Shown: positions 31,393 to 41,200 of the stretch, in pieces
Position numbering within the stretch: the first letter of the stretch is position 1
How the letters are laid out: each line of letters begins with the position of its first letter
NCBI GenBank assembly: GCA_030522415.1
Contig: CM060131.1
Coordinates: 8,478,703-8,542,702, forward strand
Reading direction: 5' to 3'
From: Channallabes apus
Lineage: Eukaryota; Chordata; Actinopteri; Siluriformes; Clariidae
DNA: 64,000 bases
Position numbers and translations under genes: made by a program
Notes under the pieces: model-generated
The model's database searches: none
Told to the model about the DNA's origin: nothing
Seen by the model: the letters and a program-made list of their open reading frames with translations, nothing else

Positions 31393-31429
31393 TTCATTGG
31401 AATGGGTCAACAAGCTGCTTTTTAGACCT
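31254..31429. repeat. Inverted repeat around a (TG)n microsatellite
   Basis: TTGTTGACCCATTCCAATGA at about 31268 is mirrored by TCATTGGAATGGGTCAACAA at about 31393, with arms of about 40 bp including TCTAAAAAGC at the outer edge. About 60 bp of pure TG lies between them. A third copy of the arm is at 32457-32495. Confidence 0.9.
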
Positions 31430-32444
31430 TAGGTGTTCAAAATAATAGCAGTGTGTTGAAAAAAGTGAGTAAAGCTCCATATCCATAAATCCATATGGAT
31501 TTCAATTAGAGAGGTAAATTACTCTGTGAAAAACAGGTGCCAAGCAAGTTCCCCTTATTTAAGGATAAATTGACTGTATATAAGGATAAAAGACACACTG
31601 ACTGGCCTAAAGAGAAATGGTGCAATATTCTGTGAGCTGATGAAAGCAAGATTGTTATTTTTGGGTATAGAAGCCGCAGACAGTTTGTCAGGCGACCCCC
31701 AAACACTGAATTCAAACCACAGTACACTGTGAAGACAGTGAAGCATGGAGACACAAGCATCATGATATGGGGATGCTTCTCATATTAACCCTATGGTGTT
31801 GGGCCTATTTATCACATTTCAGGGATCAATTTGAGTACATCAGAATACCTAAAGAGTTCATGTTGCCTTATGCCGAAGAGGAAATGCCCTTGTAATGGGT
31901 GTTTCAACAAGATAACGACCCCAAACACACCAGTAAGCGAGCAGCATCTTGGTTCCAGACCAACAAGATTGACGTTATGGAGTGTCCAGCCCAATCCCCA
32001 GACCTGAATCCAATAGAAAACGTGTGGGCTGACATAAAAAATGCTGTTTCTGAGACAAAACCAAGAAATGCAGAGGAATTGCGGCTTGTAGTACAATTGT
32101 CACGGATGTGAAGCAGTTCTCAGAAACCATGGTTATACAATTAAATATTAGTTCAAAGATGCACAAGAAAGATTAAACTTCAAACATTTTTGTTTAAACG
32201 GTAAATTCTTCACTTTGTAAAGATGAATGATGACACTGATATTTTTTTGAGCAGGCTAATATTTGTTTTTCTTCACTTACATTAAACTAATAATACATTT
32301 AGCACATTTTTCTTCATGTTGTGATTCAGAATAAAATGTGCAGGGAGTCCAATGCATTTGTGTGATTTAAATTAAAAGTTATTATATGGAGATGCAGCTT
32401 CACTCACTTTTTTCAACACCTTGCTATTAATTTGAACACCACTG
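31428..32444 (+). mobile_element. Tc1-like element relic (GGTGTTCAAAATAATAGC family)
   Basis: Left end GGTGTTCAAAATAATAGCAG with GTTGAAAAAAGTGAG; the right end mirrors it (CTCACTTTTTTCAAC, TTGAACACCACTG). The remaining coding part shows [14 protein letters not shown] and [14 protein letters not shown] (second and third catalytic blocks). The DNA-binding region is missing and frames are broken. Confidence 0.85.
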
Positions 32445-32495
32445 TATATATACTGTCTAAAAAGCAGCTTGTTGACCCATTCCAATGAACTCACA

Positions 32496-32533
<38 letters not shown>

Positions 32534-32540
32534 GTATATA

Positions 32541-33592
32541 CAGGTCCTTCTGCCGACCTGACTGCTGTCCAGAAGGCCATCATTGACACCCTCAAGCAAG
32601 AGGGTAAGACACAGAAAGACATTTCTGAACGAATAGGCTGTTCCCAGAGTGCTGTATCAAGGCACCTCAGTGGGAAGTCTGTGGGAAGGAAAAAGTGTGG
32701 CAGAAAACGCTGCATAACGAGAAGAGGTGACCGGGCCCTGAGGAAGATTGTGGAGAAGGACCGATTCCAGACCTTGGGGGACCTGCGGAAGCAGTGGACT
32801 GAGTCTGGAGTAGAAACATCCAGAGCCACCGTGTACAGGCGTGTGCAGGAAATGGGCTACAGGTTGCAAATTTTGCATGTCATTCGGAAATCAAGGTGCC
32901 AGAGTCTGGAGGAAGACTGGGGAGAGGGAAATGCCAAAATGCCTGAAGTCCAGTGTCAAGTACCCACAGTCAGTGATGGTCTGGGGAGCCATGTCAGCTG
33001 CTGGTGTTGGTCCACTGTGTTTTATCAAGGGCAGGGTCAATGCAGCTAGCTATCAGGAGATTTTGGAGCACTTCATGCTTCCACCTGCTGAAAAGCTTTA
33101 TGGAGATGAAGATTTCATTTTTCAGCACGACCTGGCACCTGCTCACAGTGCCAAAACCACTGGTAAATGGTTTACTGACCATGGTATTACTGTGCTCAAT
33201 TGGCCTGCCAACTCTCCTGACCTGAACCCCATAGAGAATCTGTGGGATATTGTGAAGAGAAAGTTGAGAGACACAAGACACATGAATCTGCAAAAGGATT
33301 CCCGACCAAGTATTGAGTGCAGAACTGAACATAATTATTTGAAGGTTGACTTTTTTTGTATTAAAAACACTTTTCTTTTATTGGTCAGATGAAATATGCA
33401 AATTTTTTGAGATGGGGATTTTGGGTTTTCATGAGCTGTATGCCACAATCATCAATATTAAAAGAATAAAAGGCTTGAACTACTTCAGTTGTGTGTAATG
33501 AATCTAAAATATATGAAAGTCTAATGTTTATCAGTACATTACAGAAAATAATGAACTTCATCACAATATGCTAATTTTTTGAGAAGGACCTG
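32541..33592 (+). mobile_element. Tc1-like element (CAGGTCCTTCT family), deleted copy
   Basis: TA flanks both ends. Left CAGGTCCTTCT and right AGAAGGACCTG mirror each other, but only about 11 bp of the left inverted repeat remain before the sequence jumps into the coding region, while the right side keeps the long AT-rich terminal region. The 5' end is therefore deleted internally, not truncated from outside. Confidence 0.88.
32562..33300 (+). pseudogene. Tc1-like transposase lacking the first catalytic block
   Basis: The helix-turn-helix part (KAIIDTLKQEGKTQKDISER, then SQSAVSRHLSG) and basic GRKKCGRKR linker are readable to about 32870. The coding sequence then jumps to FCMSFGNQGARVWR in another frame, omitting the segment with the first Asp. 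QHDLAPAHSAKT and [14 protein letters not shown] keep the later catalytic blocks. The C-terminus is deleted after RDTR. It is inactive. Confidence 0.85.
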
Positions 33593-33602
33593 TATATACA
33601 GT

Positions 33603-33690
33603 ATACAAACACTACTGTTCAAAAGTTTGGGGTCACTTACAAATTTCTTTGTTTTTGTTTAGTGTTTTTGTTTTATATATGAAGTTTTGA
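33603..33690. mobile_element. Solitary Tc1-like inverted-repeat end
   Basis: CACTACTGTTCAAAAGTTTG, then GGGTCACTTACAAATTTC, looks like the terminal repeat of another abundant fish Tc1 family. No body follows. Confidence 0.5.
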
Positions 33691-33990
33691 GTTGTCATAT
33701 GTCCCAGCTAACTATAGGTGACGTAATGTCCCAAGCTGAAAATGCTACTGATAGAGTTGCAAGTAGGGTTGCAGCTCGGCAGGAGAAGAGGAGTCTTTAA
33801 AGGGCTTTTCATGGCCCTAGCAAGAAGAACTTGAGAGTGGCCTCCACTTCAGCTCTCAACCCCCCCAACAGCTGTGGAAAGAGGAGTTGCCGGTCAAAAC
33901 GGAAACCGTGGCAAAGGGCGTTGATGTACAGTCAACAACTCAAATGTGCTGTGAAGGGTCAGGACTGTGGTTACACACACCTCTGAAGAA
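33691..33990. other. Unassigned DNA left of the Harbinger element
   Basis: Nothing recognised. Its continuation is found at 37036 after the Harbinger insertion. Confidence 0.4.
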
Positions 33991-34208
33991 CAGGGGGGTG
34001 TTCCAGAAAGCTTGGTTAACTTACCATTTGGTTAATCTTAACCTCTGGGTTGATTAACCCCAAACCCGCATACCGAGAGTATGTCGGTTCCAAAACACCT
34101 GATAAGATTTAGTTTAATCAACCCCCTACTGGTTACCCAGAGTTAATGCGCGTGCACGGTGCCTACATAAAGACATTTTCAATGGATCGCGGATTTCACG
34201 AGTTATAA

Positions 34209-35475
34209 TGGAACATCCAAATGAAATAAAGAGAGCGGCATACTTCACGGAGGCGGAGTTGGAGGTTTTAATGCTCGCTTTTGAAGAATTAAAGCCTATA
34301 ATCCAGAAAAAAGCAATACGGCTGCATCGGCTAAACAAAGAGAGTTGGCTTGGCAAAAAATAACGGACAGAGTAAATGCGTGAGTATATTAAATTTAATT
34401 ATAATGCTAAATATTTATAATTAAAACACCCCTTCCGCATCCTTTTGACTGTTAAATCACTATGATAGCATTTACTTTTCTAGCCATTGATTTCTTTAGG
34501 TTAAAATACCAGTGTATATTGACTAGGAATATATGGTTTCTTATTTAATAAGTTGTAATCCATCTGGAGCCAAAAGAACTTTGAGTCAAGTCAAAATTAA
34601 ACTTAAGAACATTCTGCAAAAAGGTAATATTTGATAACACATTAACTGTACAATTTATTAAACATTATTTAGTATATTCTTTCTGTCATGTTGCTAATAG
34701 AAAGAAGGCTGAAGCCCGTCTAACTGGCGGGGGCCCAGCACCCCCCCCCCCCAATCCCCCCCCCACCCCATCTGAGGAGCTGGCTCTGTCCCTTAATAAA
34801 GGGCCACCAGTGGTTGCTGGCATTCCAGGGGGCACATCACACACACCATGCACCACAAGTAACATGGTGAAATGTAAGTTTACCACTATGATTTGATTTC
34901 ATTATATGATTGAATAAATTTCTATCTCTGTCACTTAAAGGCTTTTGAACATGCTTACCATTTTTATGCAGGCTTACTGTATTTAACTGCATATGATGTT
35001 TATGCTACTGTGACTTTTTTTTGATTAGTTGTATTACTTTGACAAGGTTTTTTTCCTGCATTATTGCTTTGTCTTTGATAAAATTGAGAATTTTATGGGT
35101 TGTATTTTCTTATAGATACAGATGGAGGGATTGTATTATTGGACCCTGCAGAAATGACACAGTCTGTCACAGTTGTAAGTGTTTTGTTGTCAGGTACTTT
35201 TAGATCTTTATTTTTTGTCTTTTTGCCTGATAATGTATACTTGTATATTTCCACTGAAGGATGACGATGAAGAGACCATATCTGCTGTGACAGACGTGGA
35301 CAATGCTGGAAGATCCACTGAGGTATGATGCATACCATTATAATGCATGCCCCCTTTTTCATTACAGTATGTATGAATGTATTTATATATATATATGTGT
35401 GTATATAAAGCAATGTATTAACACCACATTTTATTTAATTTTACTTTCATTGTTTTTCAGGAAATAAAGAAATGA
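34209..35475 (+). pseudogene. Harbinger Myb/SANT-like (NAIF1-like) protein gene
   Basis: In Harbinger elements this protein binds DNA and brings the nuclease to the transposon ends and into the nucleus; vertebrate NAIF1 was domesticated from it. Exon 1 (34209-34380) reads MEHPNEIKRAAYFTEAELEV, then after a one-base loss in an A-run near 34311 it resumes as AKQRELAWQKITDRVNA, ending at a GTGAGT donor. The exon around 34699-34875 reads RKKAEARLTGGGPAPP with a long proline run. Short later exons near 35116-35174 and 35258-35322 are likely (DGGIVLLDPAEMTQSV; EETISAVTDVDNAGRS). Exon borders after the first are approximate. Confidence 0.78.
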
Positions 35476-35507
35476 ACCACAGTGAACAGCAGACCACTAA
35501 AAAAAAT

Positions 35508-36804
35508 TTAATAAAAGAAACTTTGACAAATCCTGTCTCTCAAAAGTTTTCCATCTCTATGGGCACAAATTTGTAGAGGTTCCTCTACGCCATCCTCTTC
35601 GATACAAGGAGGGTGGCTCTCTCCTCTTATCGTGGCAATGTTGTGAAGCACAACACAAGCCACTATGATGTCGCATGCCCTCTCTGGACTGACCCGGAGC
35701 CCACGCAGACACTGAAACCTTGACTTTAGGATCCCTATGGTCATCTCCACCTTTGCCCGTGTTCGGCTGTGAGCCAGGTTAAAGCGTGTCTGTGGTCCAG
35801 GATCAGGTTCAGGGTAGGGTGTCATTAAATAGGGCAGACAAGGGTATCCTCTGTCCCCCAGCAAGTAACCATTGAACTGTCCTGTAATGATTCAAGTGTC
35901 CTGTAATGTTTCAAGTGTACAATGCAATTTTGTAAAAATTTAAATGTATAACACAAAACATACCCTGCTGAAATGTCTGGCATAATGATGACTCCTGGAA
36001 AATTCTGGCATCATGCACAGATCCTGGCCATTTGGCCTCAACATTAGTAATAATGTGGGTTGCCTCACATATTACCTATTTAGTGGAAAAAAAAAGTAAT
36101 GAGTTTAATGATTCTAACAAGGCAAAAAATTAAGGACACAAAATTAAGTTGTTACCTGTACATTGATGCTATGAATAGATTTCCTATTAACAGTCTCCCT
36201 CATTTATTGAAGGAGCTTTAATAGGAATGTGGGTGCCATCAATGCACCCAATTACATTTGGAAACCCTGAAATACAAAGGCATATACAGTATGCAAGGAT
36301 CAAGTGTGTGTATGCAGGATGAATACATGTATATAAATAGTATACAGTATCTACATATTAAATGTGCGTCATAGATTTTACTACAAAGGACAAACCTGCC
36401 ACTCTGTGGAACTCCTCTTTAATAATGTGGAGAGGTTTATGTCCAGGGACCTGCTGTACACATGAGTGTAAGAAGTGCTTAAGTGCCAGACATACTGTAC
36501 GAACGGCTCTACACACTGTTGCCTTTCCCACATTCTCTGCATCTCCCACATTGTACAGAAAATGCCCTGACGCAAAAAACCGAAGTGCTATGTACAGAAT
36601 ATTTTCTGTGCTAAGCGCAGACCTGCGGTTTGTGACATGTACAATATGCGGTTTCAGGAGAACTGTTAAGTAAATTAACGATTCCCTTGAAAACCGATAA
36701 CGCTCTTTTAAATAATCATTCGGAAATGAAAACACATCAATACGCGGTCTTATAACTCTCTCCCGGCGAAAAAAAACGCGTATAATCTGTGCCTCCACGT
36801 CCAC
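35508..36804 (-). pseudogene. HARBI1-like Harbinger nuclease/transposase, four exons, frameshifted
   Basis: DDE-4 superfamily nuclease of Harbinger elements. Minus-strand exons: 36804-36396, 36266-36156, 36075-35964, 35881-35508, all with GT-AG borders. The junctions rebuild VAGFPNVIGCIDGTHIPIKA (first catalytic Asp), ITNVEAKWPGSVHDARIF (second Asp) and LLGDRGYPC; the last exon holds the RAKVEMTIGILKSRFQCLRG block (catalytic Glu). In exon 2, near 36189-36194, the frame is lost after NEGD and resumes in another frame as NRKSIHSINVQ. The start is unclear because the ATG near 36832 is out of frame with the body. Confidence 0.86.
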
Positions 36805-37035
36805 GGGATCCTCATCAAAAGGGCGGCGCCATGCTCACTAAGCTTCTGAAACAAACTTACCCTGGAACATAACCTGCTACCGAGCAGGTTATCTTCAGAG
36901 AGTAAGTTGCTATGGTTACATACATACCCAGAAAGTTACCTCCGTTTTTGGAACCGGAAGTTGAGGTTATCCACTAACTTACCCTCAAACTTATCCGGGT
37001 ATGTCACATAACCTGCTTCCTGGAATACCCCCCAG

Positions 37036-37507
37036 ATCAAATAGTTTGAAAATAAATAGTAAAAAGCATTTCATCTCTGCTTATTGAGCTGACCATAAAG
37101 GTATAAAGTGATCTTGTCCTGGAAGGGAAGTGTTTAAAGAACATGAGTCACTGTACTAGGGTATATAAGGTGTCCTGATGCAATTAGATGATGTTCTTAG
37201 GCTTTGTTCCTGATTTGGGTACACAGGTCCTTGTGCTCATATCTTTTATGAATTTTACAACATTTGCTTAGTTATACTTATCTATCTTATATAACTTAAA
37301 TTTGCTTAAGTTGTAACTGCTGGCATTTTATAAACAATAAAAGGACTACCTGTCATTGTGAGGCTACTGTAGTGCCCCAAAGTGCTGTAGTGCAGTGAGT
37401 GCATTCTGGGAGGTTTGAGACGACCCTGGAGGCTTCATGCTCAAGGACTTACTCCAAGGTGAGTGCTGAACTATCCTCACACTGATCTTTACAGATTTTG
37501 CTGCTAG
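37036..37507. other. Unassigned DNA between Harbinger and gypsy elements
   Basis: No coding or repeat feature is recognised. It ends in ATATT, the duplicated target of the LTR element. Confidence 0.5.
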
Positions 37508-37512
37508 ATATT

Positions 37513-38167
37513 TGTTACGACTGTCTAGGGGTCTGTGTCGTAGCAAACGGTGAGTGAAGGAGTCTCACTACCAAAGGGATTAGGAAATGGTGTTTCTTTT
37601 TATTTCTAGACAAAATGATAAGGGTTACAAACTTCAGAGGTTGACAAGGCCAAAATAATAAACAAAATGGTCTTCTTTTAAAAAGAACTAAATTTCTAAG
37701 TCAAAAGAAAATAAAACAAGATACACAAGGCTTCCCTAACTCCCTAACCAAAAACAGAGTACTAAATATATATAACAAAATAAATGGCATCAACCTCCTA
37801 CTGCCCTTAATATGACGAAAGTATTTACAATATTTACAACAATATTTACAATATGAACCGATGGCTAACAAATCCAAAACAGAATCCAAACTCGTAGTCA
37901 AAAACAGGCTTAAGGTCAATTGTAACAGTCAGACTAATAATTCTCTTTAGTAAGAAACTCGAATACACAAAGATCAGATTTAACAAAGAGACACACACAA
38001 TGGCACCAAAGGCATCTGAAAGGAGTTTGGGGTGGTCCTTTTATTCTGGTTGGTTGAGGAGGTGAGCCAACCACAGCATCCGGTGAATTACCTGGAGGAA
38101 CACCCACCTGAAAGGCAAGCAAGTATCCAGAAAGAACAGCAGAGGGCAGAATAACAAACTCCTAACA
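37513..38167 (-). repeat. LTR (3' LTR relative to transcription)
   Basis: 655 bp, TG...CA ends, apparently identical to 43040-43694. The two small minus-strand frames inside are repeated in both LTRs and are not taken as genes. Confidence 0.95.
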
Positions 38168-38178
38168 CCCCCATCCAT
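38168..38178 (-). promoter_or_regulatory. Polypurine tract of the gypsy element
   Basis: GGATGGGGG on the minus strand abuts the 3' LTR and is the expected second-strand primer. It is short. Confidence 0.6.
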
Positions 38179-38202
38179 AAAATAAAACATATGTTTTAAA
38201 TG

Positions 38203-41200
38203 CTAATTAACACGGGACAGAGAATCAGCAATCACATTGTCGGTACCCTTTTTATGACAGATGTTCAAATTGTAACCTTGACAAATTAATGACCAGCGCA
38301 TGAGACGATGGTTGGCATTGGACATGCGTTGGAGAAATATCAATGGATTATGGTCGGTGTAAACATTGACAGGTTGTACAGTGGAACCAATGTACACTTC
38401 AAAATGTTGCAAAGCAAAAATTAATGCAAGGGTTTCCTTTTCGATGGTACTATAGTTTAATTGATGTTTCAGGAACTTTTTTGAAAAAAAACTGATAGGA
38501 TGATTTAAACCATCATTCCCGACCTGTAATAGTACAGCACCAGCACCGCTACCACTAGCATCAACTTCCAATAAAAATGGCTTTTCAAAATTAGGGGCAA
38601 CAAGCACAGGGTTTGTACACAGCAACAACTTTAGAGCATTAAATGCAGATTCACATTCAGTAGACCATTTAAATGTGACTGCTTTTCGGAGCAGTCCTGT
38701 TAGAGGACCGGCAACTACAGAGAAATTCCTACAGAAACAGCGATAATACCCGATCATTCCAAGAAATCGTCGCAGCTCTCTTTTGTTCTGTGGAACTGAA
38801 AAATGAAGGATTGCGTCAACCTTCGAATTCAAAGGACGAACTTTACCACTTCCGACCTCTTTACCCAAATATGTGACAGTAGCACATCCAAATTCACACT
38901 TAGCCAAGTTCAGAGTAAGGTTAGCAGCTTTAAGTCGCTCAAAGACTCCACGCAAGGTTTCAAGATGATCTTTCCATGTATTATCATAACACACAACATC
39001 GTCTAAGTAAGCCTCACAATTAGACATGTTAGACAACACGATAGACATAAGTCGTTGAAAAGTGGCACCCGAATTTCGAAGTCCGAAAGGCATAACCCGA
39101 TATTGTAGGAACACATCAGGGGTGGCAAACGCAGAAATCTCAGATGCACGCGCTGAAAGGGGCACCTGCCAATATCCTTTTAGCAAGTCGAGTTTCGTTA
39201 CAAATTTTGCGTTCCCGACCCGGTCGACACAATCTTCCATGCGTGGCATGGGAAAAGAATCAGCTTTTGTAACCGAATTTACTTTCCTGTAGTCTGTACA
39301 AAATCGTGACGACCCATCGGATTTGGGCACGATAAGACATGGAGAACACCAGGGACTAGAACTCGGGATAGCCAACTCATGTTCAAGCAAATACTGTGTT
39401 TCTTGTTTCATAAGTTCTCTCTTAACTGGATTTACCCGATAAGCATTTTGCTTAATAGGCGCATGTGAACTGACATCAATGTCGTGCATTAACACTTGTG
39501 TCATTGAAGGAAAATCACCAAACAAGGTTGGATAACTCTGAATCAAGTTTCTAATATCAGCTTGGTTGGAAATCGATAAGTGAGATAACTTGGAAGAAAG
39601 ATTCAACAAAGTTTCTGAGTTAGACAAACGGGCAGTAGTGAACATGGCGCTATTCATCATCAAATCATCATTTTCTGGCGAGTATTCGGCAAGGGACGCC
39701 ACTGCTGCTGCAACAGTGACAACAGGACGCTTCTCCACCGAATCGTGACGGGTCACATATGCTTTGAGCATATTGACATGACAGACACGCGACTTCTTCC
39801 TACGTTCAGGAGTGGAAACAACATAATTAATATCACTCAATTTTTCGCTAATTTCATAGGGACCAGTGAATTTAGCTTTCAGTACTGCACCAGGCACAGG
39901 TAGTAAGATTAAAACTTTATCTCCGACACAAAATGAACGTTGGACAGCTTTTTGATCATAACGACATTTCATTTGTTCTTGTGCCGAGTCAAGCGATCGT
40001 TTTGCCAGTTTCCACATTTCGTGTAGCTTTTCGCGAAAAGAACTAACATATTCTGGGACGTTTTTCACGGGGGCTTGGTGAGTAAGGGACAACATTTGCT
40101 CCTGCAAAATTTTCAAAGGACCGCGCACTGTGTGTCCGAAGATCAGCTCTGACGGACTGAATCCGAGCGATGCTTGAGTTGTGGTTCGAATGGCAAACAA
40201 CAGAAGGGGAATTTCCTCATCCCATTCTTTCGGTTGTTCAACACAAAAAGTTCGGAGCATAGACTTGAGTGTTTGGTGGAACCGTTCAAGTGCACCTTGT
40301 GACTGAGGATGAAACGCAGTTGATACTTGATGCATGATGTTTAACTTTTTTATTGCCTTAGCGAACACTTTAGACATGAAGTTGGTTCCTTGATCCGACT
40401 GAATGCATTTAGGTACTCCAAAAGTCGTAAAAAATTTAATGATCGCTTTCACAACCGCATGAGCTTTAAGTGAACGGAGAGGAATCGCTTCAGGATATCT
40501 AGTTGATGCACACATTAAAGTTAACAGATACAAATTTCCAGATTTTGTTTTAGGCAATGGCCCAACACAGTCAATTATAATCCGCTCGAAAGGTTCACCA
40601 ATCACTGGTATTGGCTTCAGTGGGGCTGGGGGAATCACCTGATTGGGTTTGCCTGCCATTTGACAAGCATGGCACGATTTACAGAATTTTACTACATCAG
40701 ATTTCATTGATGGCCAAAAGAAATACTTCAATAAATAATCGTATGTCTTTCGAATACCTACATGTCCAGAAAGTTCATGGTCATGCGCTACACTCAACAC
40801 CTGTTCTCTAAAAGGTTTTGGAACCACTACCTGAAAAACAGTGCCCCAGTCATCTTTGACACGATTTGGTGACCACTTACGCATCAGCACACCCTCTTCA
40901 ACAAAATAGGCAACGGGGTGTTCTGGCAAAACGGTCTGCTCGACAGCTGCTGCAAAACAATGAGAGAGAGTTTGATCGGTACGTTGTGCCTCCATTAACG
41001 TAGCTCGCTCACACGGTAAATCAACATTAGGTAGTGCATACATTTTTAGCTCTACTATATCAGATTTCTCTGAATTATCTTCATTCAAAAAGGTTTGTGA
41101 CAGGTCAACAGTGTCTTTAAACTTTTGAGCCTGTGCTCGAGTTACTACACACGTGCTAAACACGTTTGGAAATTCTTCCTGCAAATCATCATGACCATCG

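Larger units (their letters stand above)
33994..37032. mobile_element. PIF/Harbinger transposon, two-gene, about 3.0 kb
   Basis: Left end GGGGGTGTTCCAGAAAGC and right end (reverse) GGGGGTATTCCAGGAAGC are imperfect inverted repeats. CAG occurs on both sides (33991-33993, 37033-37035), fitting a 3-bp target duplication. Inside are a Myb/SANT-type gene (+) and a HARBI1-type nuclease gene (-), tail to tail, the usual two-protein Harbinger layout. Both genes carry frameshifts. Confidence 0.9.

Noticed and set aside
31097..31432. Open frame with long Cys-Val repeats
   Set aside because: It is a translation of the TG microsatellite.
37701..38122. Two small minus-strand frames inside the LTR, repeated at 43228-43649
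   Set aside because: They lie in both LTRs, lack any known domain and are best explained as chance frames in a 655-bp repeat.
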